From a virus, in the IMG/VR virus record IMGVR_UViG_3300038954_000553, positions 1 to 22,208 of that record: a DNA stretch of 22,208 nt, one strand, 5' to 3'. Shown here one piece after another: positions 12,872 to 21,904 of this stretch. The notes beneath the pieces are model-generated. The model saw only the letters and a list, made by a program, of their open reading frames with translations. It was not told where the DNA came from and did not search any database. How positions within the stretch are numbered: the stretch's first letter is position 1; every line of letters begins with the position of its first letter. The position numbers and the translations under genes are program-made.

Positions 12872-13323
12872 AAATACACATCAACACAAAAGCATACGAT
12901 GACATGAAAGAAGCCCTGACTGGCGGTTCGTGGCTGCGGCAATACACGCTGATGGTAGCCACCAGGATACATGAGCTTATCTCAAAGTATCCGCCAGCCA
13001 CGGCAGCGAACCGACCGAAGCGCGGTGAAACGCACTACGAGCGCGGGTTGGGGAGCGTCTACACGCGAGTTGGGGGGGGGAGGACAGTCCGCAAGACCTC
13101 GGAGATGTTAGGCAGGCGTTGGGATATTCTGCCAGGAGCGAGTGGCACGACGCGACTGCGCAACAACGCAAGCTATGCAGGCTATGTCCACGACGCGCGG
13201 TATCAGGCGTGGTTTCACGGCGACCGCGGCTGGAAGACGGATGAGGAGGTTACCCGCCAGATGGAGGACGCGGGGGAGTTTGAAGACCTTGCCGAGATAG
13301 TAGTAATGAAGGATGTGCTATGA
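12868..13323 (+). CDS. HK97 gp10-like head-tail joining / tail completion protein
   Basis: 151 residues. A helical N-terminus (YTLMVATRIHELISKYPP), a beta-rich core, then NNASYAGYVHDARYQAWFHGDRGW, a pattern of HK97 gp10-like and Mu gpG-like joining proteins. Starts by ATGA overlap with the MuF gene. A run of nine G at 13072-13080 codes for VGGGR. It would help connect the tail to the filled head. Confidence 0.75.
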   Translation: MKIHINTKAYDDMKEALTGGSWLRQYTLMVATRIHELISKYPPATAANRPKRGETHYERGLGSVYTRVGGGRTVRKTSEMLGRRWDILPGASGTTRLRNNASYAGYVHDARYQAWFHGDRGWKTDEEVTRQMEDAGEFEDLAEIVVMKDVL

Positions 13324-13895
13324 GCTATTGCACGTTGGAAGACATCAAGCGATACCTCGGCATCACCGAGGACAGTGACGATGCGCTGATAGAGCAGTCT
13401 ATCCTGGCGGCAAAAGCCGCCATAGACGCATATTGTGACACGGTGTTCGACGTGTCTACGGATACGACAAAGTACTTTTCCTCGCGGGATATATTTATAT
13501 TTGGGGCATATTTGCATCTGGGTCGCAACAGGCTTGCAGCAACACCGACATCCGTCACAATCGCAGGCACGGATGTCACCAGCGATCTTATTCCAATGCC
13601 AGACGAAAGACCTATCACGCAACTTTATCTGATGAGCAGCGCCCCAAAAACGTGGCGTGATGGCGGTGATGACCCTGCCATTGCCATTGCCATCACAGGC
13701 AAGTGGGGATACAGCACGGTCGCCCCAACCGACATCAAACAGGCTGCTGTCATCTGGGCGTCTTCCTTGTATCAGCAGAAGGATGCGTTTATTGATGGCA
13801 CGGTCGCTTCCTCGTCCGAGGAGCGCAGGAATGTGATCCCAGGCGTTCCCAGGGTCGCACTCCACTTAATGGCACCATACAAGCGGGGGTGGTGA
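13320..13895 (+). CDS. Head-tail connector (HK97 gp6-like adaptor)
   Basis: 191 residues. The opening MSYCTLEDIKRYLGI, the paired helices LIEQSILAAKAAIDAYCD, and a late helix (DIKQAAVIWASSLYQQKDAF) followed by GVPRVALHLMAPYKR are typical of gp6/gp15-type adaptor proteins that form a ring below the portal. Overlaps both neighbours by 1-4 bp. Confidence 0.85.
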   Translation: MSYCTLEDIKRYLGITEDSDDALIEQSILAAKAAIDAYCDTVFDVSTDTTKYFSSRDIFIFGAYLHLGRNRLAATPTSVTIAGTDVTSDLIPMPDERPITQLYLMSSAPKTWRDGGDDPAIAIAITGKWGYSTVAPTDIKQAAVIWASSLYQQKDAFIDGTVASSSEERRNVIPGVPRVALHLMAPYKRGW

Positions 13896-14314
13896 TGGCG
13901 AACATTGAGCAAATACGAGGGATATTGCAGCAACGCCACATGCAAATCACCGGCATAAAGACCGCTCCGGTGTACCCACCGCGCAAAATCGAGACATCGC
14001 AATTGCCTTGTGTGCTCTTGAGGACGGCGCAAGGAAAGTGGGGGCGTGCGCAGACGGGCAGCAATATGCAGGAGCGCACATTTGTCGTGGAGGTGCTCCT
14101 GGAACCGCTCCCACAGAACCTTTTTGCGGTCAATGAGCGGCTCATTGACCAGCTTATACAGGCATTTGGAGACCATTACTACCATATGCAAGACATTACA
14201 TCAGACTGTTGGGTACTCTACAACAGTCTGACGGATAGCGGATGGCAGGTGCTCCGCTTTGGTGCGGAGTATGTAGGTTTTACTTTTGAAGTGACTATAC
14301 GAATTGGAGGCTAA
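13895..14314 (+). CDS. Probable tail terminator / tail completion protein
   Basis: 139 residues, alpha/beta. The start at 13895 makes a TGATG overlap with the connector; a GTG two codons earlier is in frame. Strands such as ERTFVVEVLLE and YVGFTFEVTIRI, with a central helix, fit the terminator (gpU-like) fold. Position between connector and major tail protein supports the call; sequence evidence alone is weak. Confidence 0.62.
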   Translation: MANIEQIRGILQQRHMQITGIKTAPVYPPRKIETSQLPCVLLRTAQGKWGRAQTGSNMQERTFVVEVLLEPLPQNLFAVNERLIDQLIQAFGDHYYHMQDITSDCWVLYNSLTDSGWQVLRFGAEYVGFTFEVTIRIGG

Positions 14315-14317
14315 AGA

Positions 14318-14677
14318 ATGGCACGAACAGAGTTGACAGTCAGCAACAAGCCAGGCCGCTACGCGACTTCTGGCACGACACTAACCAAGAACACCGTGAC
14401 AGACGGGACGGGTGATGATGGATATTACGCCGTTTTTAACGGCGATCTTATCATGGTAGTAGAGACCTCGGCAGCAGCGGTATGCACCGCCGAGGTTCAG
14501 GGAGGCAAGTTCCCGCCATTGAGCGAAACTATCAACGACGTAAGCGTCACGACTGGCAGCACAAGCGGTGACATGGCGGTCTATTACATCCCACAAAACG
14601 GATATCGCAACTCCACCAACGGCCGCTGCGAGATAGACGTGACTGGTGACGGTTACATTATGCTGTTCCCGGCATAG
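14318..14677 (+). CDS. Hypothetical structural protein, decoration-like
   Basis: 119 residues, nearly all beta with many Thr, Ser and Gly, starting MARTELTVSNKPG and ending in YIMLFPA. This resembles small beta-sandwich capsid decoration or head-fibre proteins of phages that begin MART.LTV. It is too small for an HK97-fold major capsid protein. If it is a decoration protein it is odd that it lies between tail genes and that no capsid gene is near it. Confidence 0.5.
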   Translation: MARTELTVSNKPGRYATSGTTLTKNTVTDGTGDDGYYAVFNGDLIMVVETSAAAVCTAEVQGGKFPPLSETINDVSVTTGSTSGDMAVYYIPQNGYRNSTNGRCEIDVTGDGYIMLFPA

Positions 14678-14689
14678 AGGAGGAATATC

Positions 14690-15142
14690 ATGGCAACACC
14701 AACCCAGACATACACCGGTGTGCGCCTGCAACTCAGCGTCACACCAGGTAGCGACACGTTCGACACGGTAGGAAAGCTTACAGTCCCGGTTATGCCCGCT
14801 GCTACGCGCGGGGAGGTTGACGGGACTACCACAGAGGACAGTCACCGCCAATACTTTGCGGCAGATTTGACGGAATACGAGCCAACAGAATACACCATCC
14901 TGTACGACCCGCTTGATGCTGCTCATGCGCGTGTGCGTAATAACATCAAAGCGTCGAATGGATACAGACAATCGTACACGTGGAGAATGGTTGATGGGCA
15001 GGGAAACAGGTTATTCCAGTGTGAAGGGTTCGTAACTACACTGCAACCAGAGTTTGCGCAGGACGCAGCAGATACCTTGACCTTCACCGTGCGTTGGACC
15101 GGTGAGGCAACGTTTTACGCGCAAAAGGAGCCACAGTCATGA
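14690..15142 (+). CDS. Major tail tube protein
   Basis: 150 residues, AGGAGG upstream. Beta-rich sequence with PVMPAATRGEVDGTTTED, then YTILYDPLDAAHARVRNNI and a QSYTWRMVDG...FQCEGFVTTLQPEF section, the layout of lambda gpV-type tube proteins. Polymerises into the tail tube. Followed by the tail assembly chaperone, as expected in siphoviruses. Confidence 0.85.
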   Translation: MATPTQTYTGVRLQLSVTPGSDTFDTVGKLTVPVMPAATRGEVDGTTTEDSHRQYFAADLTEYEPTEYTILYDPLDAAHARVRNNIKASNGYRQSYTWRMVDGQGNRLFQCEGFVTTLQPEFAQDAADTLTFTVRWTGEATFYAQKEPQS

Positions 15143-15405
15143 CAACAAGGGAAGATTATAAAAACGGGCAAATCCGTGCTTTTCGCATGTCCACGATGCG
15201 CGGGATTGATGCTCTCGATGGCGTTGACAAAGCAGCGCGGATTGTCTGCGATTGCTTTGTCAACGCAGACGGTACGCGGATATATTCAACGCCACAAGAC
15301 GTTGAAAAAGCGGTAGAAGATGAAACACTATCGTGGGATGACATCCGGTACATATCAGAAAAAGCAAGCGAGATGACAACTGGCGGGGGAAAAAAAGAAG
15401 ACTAG
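15139..15405 (+). CDS. Tail assembly chaperone, short product (gpG-like)
   Basis: 88 residues ending GGGKKED. ATGA overlap with the tail tube gene. The gene sits exactly where lambda G sits, between tube and tape measure, and its 3' end has a -1 frameshift signal, so most ribosomes would make this product and a minority the G-T fusion. The short form coats the tape measure during tail assembly. Confidence 0.87.
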   Translation: MTTREDYKNGQIRAFRMSTMRGIDALDGVDKAARIVCDCFVNADGTRIYSTPQDVEKAVEDETLSWDDIRYISEKASEMTTGGGKKED

Positions 15406-15430
15406 CAAGCGACCACGACCGTCGCTTGCT
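15387..15430 (+). promoter_or_regulatory. Programmed -1 ribosomal frameshift signal
   Basis: In the zero frame the codons GGG GGA AAA AAA offer two overlapping slippery heptamers, G-GGA-AAA (15387-15393) and A-AAA-AAA (15390-15396). Seven nt after the A run comes a perfect 10-bp hairpin (15404-15413 with 15421-15430), the standard distance for a stimulator. A second, 12-bp perfect hairpin (15436-15447 with 15459-15470) follows 5 nt later. Confidence 0.93.
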
Positions 15431-15692
15431 CTTCCGTCTGGCTCTGGCGTTCGGAGAACCAGAGCCAGACAACTTGCTCGATAAGATGAGCGTGACAACG
15501 TTTCGCGAGTGGGCGGAATTTTTCCACCACGAACCAGGCACATTAAACCTCAACAACCAGTTTGCTATATTGCTCACGATGCTGAGCAAAAAGGGCAAGT
15601 TCCGAGACTTTGGTGGCGTGGAGAGAGAATGGTCGGATGAAGAAATCGAGAAGCGCATGAAGGCGTATTGCGGATGGCGAGCAAAAGTATAG
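15396..15692 (+). CDS. T extension of the tail assembly chaperone (G-T fusion, via -1 frameshift)
   Basis: After a -1 slip the frame runs from 15396 to a stop at 15692, adding 98 residues (RRLASDHDRRLLFRL onward) to 86 of the G part for a 184-residue fusion. There is no ATG at its beginning and no ribosome binding site; a TTG at 15426 lies within the hairpin loop region. In lambda the T part recruits tail tube subunits. It contains FREWAEFFHHEPGT, typical of T-like domains in this group. Confidence 0.88.
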   Translation, partial: RRLASDHDRRLLFRLALAFGEPEPDNLLDKMSVTTFREWAEFFHHEPGTLNLNNQFAILLTMLSKKGKFRDFGGVEREWSDEEIEKRMKAYCGWRAKV

Positions 15693-18082
15693 AAATCATA
15701 ATAGAGGGTGACAATCAGACCGGCAAGGCTTTCAAGTCGGTTGATAAGTCGCTCGGCAAGCTTGAAAAATCCACTGACAAAGCTGCGAAAAGCTTTGGTG
15801 CGATGGATGTCGCTATCGGGACAGTGGTCGGCAATATCGTCACCGGTATCGGCTCTGCTGCAATCGGTGCGATTGCAAATCTTGCCAGTGATGTCATCGG
15901 ATTGTCTCGCGAATTTGAGGACAGTGGTAGTCAAATCCAAGCAAGCCTGGACACGACCGCTGCCGAGACCGATGAGCTATCCGAAAGCGTCGAGGAGCTT
16001 TTCAGCGATGGCTTCGACGTGGGGCCTGCAACGGATGCCATAGTCAGCATCCGCCAGAATATGGGGGACTTGGCAGACGATGAGCTTGAGGATGTCGCCA
16101 CCGGCGTGCTCAACATCTCAAAGCTGTTTAAGCAGGATTTGGCAAAGACTTCAAACGCCGCTGGCGCATTGATGAAGCAGTTTGGACTGGATAGCCAGCA
16201 GTCAATGGACTTCATTGCGAAAGGGTTCCAGTCTGGCTTAAACACCTCGGACGACTTCCTTGAAAGCATTTCAGAATACTCCAACCAGTTCGCAAGTCTC
16301 GGCTTCAGCGCGGACGAGTTTTTCTCAATAATGGAAACTGGCTTGCAGGCTGGTGTCCTCGGCACGGATAAAATCGCCGACGCAATCAAAGAATTTGGCG
16401 TCAGGATGCAGGACGGTAGCGACACCACGCGCGACGCGCTCGCCGACCTGTTTGCCGAAGTGGGAGAAGGAAATCCTGAATTAGACAGGCTCAATGATGA
16501 GCTTGACCAGGCGCAATCGAATTTCAATATCGCCGGCAAGAAGGTCGAATATTGGGAAGGCCAGCTTGAGAAGTCGAAGGATGAAGCCGACAGACTTTCC
16601 GCCGCCATAGACGAGACGAAACGGTCGCTGGACAGGCTCTCAGAGCCAAACCTCGCCGGTATGGAAGAGTTTGACGATAAGCTCTTTGAACTAGACATCA
16701 AAGCGAAGCAACTCAGACTTGCGATGATAGACATGGACGAGGACAGTCCAGAGTTTGCAAGGACAAAAGCCGCACTTGAAGATGTCAACACGGAAATGGA
16801 CAGGCTCAATCTCCAACGCGACATCAAGTTTGAGCCGCAATTCCGTGCGCTTGCAGATGCCGCCGACTACGCCAATGAGCCGGTGTTGACTTTCAACCAG
16901 GCGATGGCACAGATTGGACAACAGCAGAACAATCTTGCTGGCCTGCAAACAGAATTCACCAATGTGAGCACAGAAATCGGTGTCAATCAGCAGAAGCTTG
17001 CAGAGTGGAAAGCGACGCTTGCGCAGAGCGAGGTGGATATCGGCAATATCCAGGATGCGATGTCGGGGATGACAGGCCCAGCGCAGGAAATGCTGCAAGC
17101 GATTAGCGACGGCTCGATGTCTGTGGCTGATAGCCTCCCGCAGGTGTTGGGCATGCTCCGTCAAATCGAGGACCCCATCGAGCAGAACCGCATCGGTGTA
17201 GCACTGTTCGGCACTCAATGGGAGGATATGACCGCGCAGGCGATGCTTGCGATAGACACGACAGCCACGGGCATGGACGACATGGCAGGCTCAATGGCGG
17301 CGATGAACGAACAAGGAAAAACGACAGCGCAGGAGCAAGCGGCGGCGATGAACCAGATCATGCTTGCATTGAAGCCGCTTGGAGATGCGTTCAACGAATT
17401 GATAGCATCCGAACTGACGCCACTCATCCAGGAGTACGCCCCTCTCCTGGCAGAGTGGCTCGGCACAAACGTGCCAGTGGCAGTTTCATCGTTGCAATCA
17501 GCTATCGAATTTCTGACGCCAGTGATTGACTTGATGATCGCAGGATTTAATATCGCCGTGACTACGGTAGCGTTGGTCATATCTGTCGTGGACACCGTCA
17601 TCGGTGTCTTTGTCAATCTTTCAGCAACAGTACAAGGGGTCATCACGCCGGTTGAGGCTGCATCAAACGTGCTCGGCGATATGGCTGCCCCAATCCGCAA
17701 TCTTATCAGTTTATTCGGGCAGCTTGTATCCGCGATTGGCAATGTGGCGTCGAAACTGACAGGTCTGAAGCCACCAAAGTGGTTGTCAGAGATTGGCGGT
17801 AAGACAAAAAGCAAGGTGAAGGGAATACTCGGATTTGCCGAGGGAGGCATGTATCCTGCCAATGAGCCGTTTGTGGTCGGGGAGAGGGGGCCAGAGGTCA
17901 TAGTTCCGAATGGGTCTTCCGGCACGGTTATTCCGAATGACAAGATTGGAGGCGGGGGGAAGACTATCAATGCTCCCATCACCATCCATATCAATGGGAG
18001 CGTGGATGATGCCACAATACAAGCGATGGAGAAGCGTATCCATGCAACGCTCGACCGCTTGATACAAGGTGGTGCTTTCTGA
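15674..18082 (+). CDS. Tail tape measure protein
   Basis: 802 residues, the length ruler of the tail. A hydrophobic N-terminal region (about 40-80, VAIGTVVGNIVTGIGSAAIG) and the phage minor tail motif with FGLDSQQSMDFIAKGFQSG (about 170-190) match TMP_2-type proteins. Long coiled coils follow at about 270-470. Hydrophobic helices near 620-660 may help DNA cross the membrane. The C-terminus holds the GGMYPANEPFVVGERGPEVI signature common to tape measures. I chose the ATG at 15674; a TTG two codons earlier is in frame. It overlaps the T extension by 19 bp. At about 120 nm estimated from 1.5 angstrom per residue, the tail would be of medium length. Confidence 0.95.
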   Translation: MASKSIEIIIEGDNQTGKAFKSVDKSLGKLEKSTDKAAKSFGAMDVAIGTVVGNIVTGIGSAAIGAIANLASDVIGLSREFEDSGSQIQASLDTTAAETDELSESVEELFSDGFDVGPATDAIVSIRQNMGDLADDELEDVATGVLNISKLFKQDLAKTSNAAGALMKQFGLDSQQSMDFIAKGFQSGLNTSDDFLESISEYSNQFASLGFSADEFFSIMETGLQAGVLGTDKIADAIKEFGVRMQDGSDTTRDALADLFAEVGEGNPELDRLNDELDQAQSNFNIAGKKVEYWEGQLEKSKDEADRLSAAIDETKRSLDRLSEPNLAGMEEFDDKLFELDIKAKQLRLAMIDMDEDSPEFARTKAALEDVNTEMDRLNLQRDIKFEPQFRALADAADYANEPVLTFNQAMAQIGQQQNNLAGLQTEFTNVSTEIGVNQQKLAEWKATLAQSEVDIGNIQDAMSGMTGPAQEMLQAISDGSMSVADSLPQVLGMLRQIEDPIEQNRIGVALFGTQWEDMTAQAMLAIDTTATGMDDMAGSMAAMNEQGKTTAQEQAAAMNQIMLALKPLGDAFNELIASELTPLIQEYAPLLAEWLGTNVPVAVSSLQSAIEFLTPVIDLMIAGFNIAVTTVALVISVVDTVIGVFVNLSATVQGVITPVEAASNVLGDMAAPIRNLISLFGQLVSAIGNVASKLTGLKPPKWLSEIGGKTKSKVKGILGFAEGGMYPANEPFVVGERGPEVIVPNGSSGTVIPNDKIGGGGKTINAPITIHINGSVDDATIQAMEKRIHATLDRLIQGGAF

Positions 18083-18426
18083 TGATCCTCAGCAACAACA
18101 CCACGTCGTGCGTAATAAATGTGCGCAATCCAGACGGATATATCAACCTGCCGTGGCAGCCTGCCCAAACCGAGCACGTCGGTTTGATAGGTATGGATGA
18201 AACGGTGTCCATCCGGTATAAAGGCGAGAGCAATGAGATGGAATACTCCTGCTGGCTATACGCCAGCGAGTACGCAAAGATGGTGGCGATGATTGCGGCT
18301 CAGACCGACAGCAACCGTATCTCACTGTCTGGTGTGGATTACAACGTAGAGATAACCTCCCCACCACGCCAGTTGCTCGGCCGCAATGAAGTGGTGTTTG
18401 TTGATTTGAGGTTCAAGGCACTATAA
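18082..18426 (+). CDS. Probable distal tail protein or small tail-tip component
   Basis: 114 residues, beta-rich. TGATG overlap with the tape measure and TAATG overlap with the next gene. Place between tape measure and hub protein is that of a distal tail protein, but it is shorter than classical Dit proteins. Contains CWLYASEYAKMVAMIAAQ helix. Family not recognised with certainty. Confidence 0.62.
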   Translation: MILSNNTTSCVINVRNPDGYINLPWQPAQTEHVGLIGMDETVSIRYKGESNEMEYSCWLYASEYAKMVAMIAAQTDSNRISLSGVDYNVEITSPPRQLLGRNEVVFVDLRFKAL

Positions 18427-21400
18427 TGATAAGCCCAACAGTGCGACAATATGCGTGGAGAGTGCGCTGCTTTATAAATGGCAAGGAGTACAAGGTCGTC
18501 GGGTTTCCGAAACTTGACAAAGACCTGAGTTATTGGTTCGACGCGAAACCGTCAACGATTGAGGTAGAGCTTGTTGAAATCCCACCAGAGAGTATCGCGT
18601 ACACCATACTCAATGTGCAGGTATCTTACGACGGGGGCACGACCTGGTTGCCATATTTTTATGGCTATGCCATGCCAAAGAGCATATCTATAGTCGGATT
18701 TAGCCGCACCGTAACTGGTGTGGACATCCTGTATCTGCTCAACAAAGACGCCAGCGAAGAGATAGCTTGGAGCGGAACATCTTACCTCGATGCAATCGAG
18801 GATGTGCTGCTCGACGCCGGCATACCGTCGTCAAGCATAAACCTGCCCTCAAGCCTGGATGATTTATCAGACCGCAACAGCATCACATACACAGTGACGA
18901 ACGAGGACAATCTCAAAGACGTGATGAGCGAACTCCTCAAATTCGGTCGCTACGTCGTCTACGTAGACGCTTCTGGAAGCGTCAGGATGCGGAAATACTC
19001 CACCGTACCGGAAGCATCAGCATCCGTTAAGTACTCAATGGATGATAAGCAATCGGACGAGCACGGCATAGCACGCGCATCATTTGGTCGCGAGGTCGGG
19101 ACAACAGATAGGATTGTGCGTAAGGTCGTTGTCAATGGGGGCGACAGTCAGAGCGAGGTGGAAGGCTCATGGGATACCACGTCGTCAAAGGCGGCAGACG
19201 GCGTCACAATGAGCGATAGCAACGACTTTGCTATCACGTCTGCTCAATGTGTCGAATTGGCGACGGATTGGGGGCAAGACGAATGTCGCAATGATTATCG
19301 CACCGTGTTTTCTGCTCCAATGGATCCGGGCTTGACACCAGGTATGTGCATCGAGATTAAAGCCGCAGCAAATGGCTTTGACGATTTCACACCAGCGCGG
19401 GTGATAAAAGTCTCGTACCAGAAAAGTGTGATGGTCGTGACTATCTCGACCAATCCGCGTGCTATTGGCTCTGGTGACGATGGCGGTGAGGGGCTTACCG
19501 AGGACGGCTATGATGACGTAGCGGGGCCGCTTGCGGATTTTACCTACGTCGTTGAGCGTGAAGGCGACCTGTACGGCATAATCCTGGAGGACACCAGCAC
19601 GTCGGATAGCAGCACCATATCATCTCGCACCTGGTCGGTCTCTGGCGCAGGAGCAGGCTATCCAACGCCTGCGCTCGGCACAACCGCCAACGAGATGACA
19701 GTGATTGACACACTGACTGGTGTGTCAATCACGCTGGAAGTTACTGACGCGAATAGCGCAACGGATAGCGTGACAAAGTCAATCGCCGAGACGGAGATTG
19801 ACTTGTACACAAGGCAATTGCATGCGGTGGTTGATGGAGAATGGAAAGTGCTCCTCGACTACGACAGCGGTTGGTTCAACGTCACGCCAGCCGGCAAGAC
19901 TGCGGCGGTAGTCCCCAGGGCCAGCGACACGCAATATCTCTTTGCGGCTATGACCGATGGCACAATCTGGCGATACGATGTCGAAAACAGCAGCGTAGAC
20001 GCTGTTCAGGTTGGGACGCTATCAGGCACACCAGCAGATATAGCACAGGGAGAGGCGTTTGTGAGCGAGGAGAGCGCAAATGTGCTCATCGTTGCGCACG
20101 GCGTCGCTGTGAGCGTCACTTACAATGCGCTCAATGCATCTCCCACATGGACGACTATCACATTCGCTGCCACCCCGAACGCGGTCGGTGTCAATCCCTA
20201 TAATACCGATATTTTGTTTGCCTGTGCCGGCAATATCTTTTTTGTGAGCTACGACCGCGGCGGGGACTGGCAGGCCGAGGTCACTGGCGATAGCGGGTCA
20301 ACGGCGGTGGACTTCTGCACGTTTCCGTGGTCGCCTGGCACAGCGGTGCTGTTCAGCGGCTACTCCGACATCGCCAACGCCATCCTGCCGTCACAGGTGA
20401 CTTGGGGGGCAGTGGTGCCAGGTGGCACCTTGCAAAGCATCACGCCAGGGCTTGAGGAGGAGGTTCTTCGCGTGTCATCTTCTGCCGGTGAGATATTCCT
20501 GGTTGCTGCTGATGGTACGGTATCCGAGACACAGGACGGTACCGACACCAGCGACATAGATCGCATAGTTCGCGACGGCTTCTACAATAAAATCACATGG
20601 CTTGCGGATAACTCGACATTTGGTGTTGGAAAGCAGGTTGCTGATGCGGATGTATTTAGCATATTGGCGGCTTCTACAGGCGCAAACAGCGTGGGGTACG
20701 GTCGTATCATAAGCATCAAAGAAACACCAGATAAGCCCGTGAGGGCAGCGGTCGTCTGGCTTCCTACTTGGGCAAAAGAAAGTAGTGGTGGTATACGACC
20801 TTTGTGGATATATCGTAATGGGGGTTGGACAAGCAATTCCGACGCCCCCCCTAATACTGGCGCAACATATAATTTCTACTGGCATACGATTTCTGTAGAT
20901 ACAGCAGACCCCCAAAAAATCTTGGCAGTAGGTTGCTCAAACCAGCACCCAGATGCGGAATATGTCTTTTCCAGCGATGGGGATTATTTACGTGCAGTAT
21001 CTGGCATAGCATCGTCACCCTTTCGGTACTCTGACGATGGTGGGGTAACTTGGTACGATTTGCGTGTGAACCAACCGTCAGGACTAGGGTGGAATAAAAT
21101 ACGTCTTGGAAAGCAAGGAGATAGGGCTTTTCTTGTTGACGGAAAGCTTTACACAATACTAGCATACGATAATGCCCCACGTATTTATTACGTCGTATAT
21201 GGGGGAGAAATAACTTGGAACGCAAGTGGTTATTATGAGATTAGTTCTGATTATTGGTATGGGACGTTTAATTTGGGTGGGGATAACTTTAATCTTATTG
21301 CAGCATTCGCGTACCACGAAAAAGATGCAAATGGGTACCCTGTTATTCCGTGGGTTTCGCGATATAATGGGAGGGTCGGGTACATAACGTATGACTTGGC

Positions 21401-21899
21401 AACGGATACGGTAACCCCACACCAACGAACGGAAAGTAATATAGAAAATAACTACTACAAAAAAATAACGACAATCATATCAACAAATGAGATGGTCTAC
21501 TCTGGGGTAAATTACACCAGCAAATATTTTGCTGATTACACTACGGGCAGCCCAACCACAGTAGATATAGCGAATGAAAACAGTTTTAACTACGTCGCAA
21601 AGCACGCCAGTGACAAAAACGACATACTTTATAGTGTCCAAGATAGATTGTCGAAACCCAATAGTCTGGTTTCCCCCTATAGCACAAGGACTGCGATATC
21701 TGTACTTGACAACGAAGAAGACTGGATATCCGTGGCTAGAAACGAACAGGATACTTCGCGTGGAAGATTTATTGCTATCGGAAATGACAACGACACATTG
21801 GCTCTCTACGATGCTGATAAAGACACGTGGCAAGTCATTGACCTGGACGCGGGGATGTCTGGTATGAGCAGCATCGCGTTTGCGGTCTTTGCGGAGTAG
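18426..21899 (+). CDS. Large tail-tip protein: hub domain, PKD-like domain and beta-propeller
   Basis: 1157 residues. About 1-345 looks like a tail hub / prophage endopeptidase tail-type module (YLLNKDAS, YLDAIEDVLLDAGI, VMSELLKFGRYVVYVD). About 365-455 resembles a PKD/Ig-like domain (IILEDTSTSDSSTISSRTWSV and TLEVTDANSATDSVTKS). From about 470 on, repeated strands with Asp-box-like motifs, SYDRGGDW near 606 and SDDGGVTW near 867, suggest a sialidase-like beta-propeller that could bind host sugars. The DNA for about residues 720-1115 (20580-21780) is far poorer in GC than the rest and returns to normal at the end. No collagen-like repeats. It is probably the receptor-binding and tail-baseplate protein in one chain. 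Confidence 0.82.
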   Translation: MISPTVRQYAWRVRCFINGKEYKVVGFPKLDKDLSYWFDAKPSTIEVELVEIPPESIAYTILNVQVSYDGGTTWLPYFYGYAMPKSISIVGFSRTVTGVDILYLLNKDASEEIAWSGTSYLDAIEDVLLDAGIPSSSINLPSSLDDLSDRNSITYTVTNEDNLKDVMSELLKFGRYVVYVDASGSVRMRKYSTVPEASASVKYSMDDKQSDEHGIARASFGREVGTTDRIVRKVVVNGGDSQSEVEGSWDTTSSKAADGVTMSDSNDFAITSAQCVELATDWGQDECRNDYRTVFSAPMDPGLTPGMCIEIKAAANGFDDFTPARVIKVSYQKSVMVVTISTNPRAIGSGDDGGEGLTEDGYDDVAGPLADFTYVVEREGDLYGIILEDTSTSDSSTISSRTWSVSGAGAGYPTPALGTTANEMTVIDTLTGVSITLEVTDANSATDSVTKSIAETEIDLYTRQLHAVVDGEWKVLLDYDSGWFNVTPAGKTAAVVPRASDTQYLFAAMTDGTIWRYDVENSSVDAVQVGTLSGTPADIAQGEAFVSEESANVLIVAHGVAVSVTYNALNASPTWTTITFAATPNAVGVNPYNTDILFACAGNIFFVSYDRGGDWQAEVTGDSGSTAVDFCTFPWSPGTAVLFSGYSDIANAILPSQVTWGAVVPGGTLQSITPGLEEEVLRVSSSAGEIFLVAADGTVSETQDGTDTSDIDRIVRDGFYNKITWLADNSTFGVGKQVADADVFSILAASTGANSVGYGRIISIKETPDKPVRAAVVWLPTWAKESSGGIRPLWIYRNGGWTSNSDAPPNTGATYNFYWHTISVDTADPQKILAVGCSNQHPDAEYVFSSDGDYLRAVSGIASSPFRYSDDGGVTWYDLRVNQPSGLGWNKIRLGKQGDRAFLVDGKLYTILAYDNAPRIYYVVYGGEITWNASGYYEISSDYWYGTFNLGGDNFNLIAAFAYHEKDANGYPVIPWVSRYNGRVGYITYDLATDTVTPHQRTESNIENNYYKKITTIISTNEMVYSGVNYTSKYFADYTTGSPTTVDIANENSFNYVAKHASDKNDILYSVQDRLSKPNSLVSPYSTRTAISVLDNEEDWISVARNEQDTSRGRFIAIGNDNDTLALYDADKDTWQVIDLDAGMSGMSSIAFAVFAE

Positions 21900-21904
21900 G
21901 TGCA

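Noticed and set aside
13600-13650. CTGATGA at 13629 with a GAAA upstream, a possible third hammerhead on the plus strand
   Set aside because: It lies inside the connector gene, and the bases around the two motifs do not form stem II, stem I or stem III.
15931-16827. Long minus-strand open frame of 298 codons
   Set aside because: It is antisense to the tape measure, Ser-rich from the complement of its codons, and has no start signals or recognisable domain.
18079-18085. CTGATGA at the tape measure stop
   Set aside because: It arises from the stop/start overlap; no GAAA with matching stems in hammerhead order was found.
17215-18177. Minus-strand open frame of 320 codons
   Set aside because: Shadow of the tape measure C-terminus; no ribosome binding site and no family features.
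20580-21899. Variable region of a diversity-generating retroelement in the tail-tip gene
   Set aside because: No reverse transcriptase, no template copy and no repeat of the region are in the window; base bias alone is better explained by module exchange.
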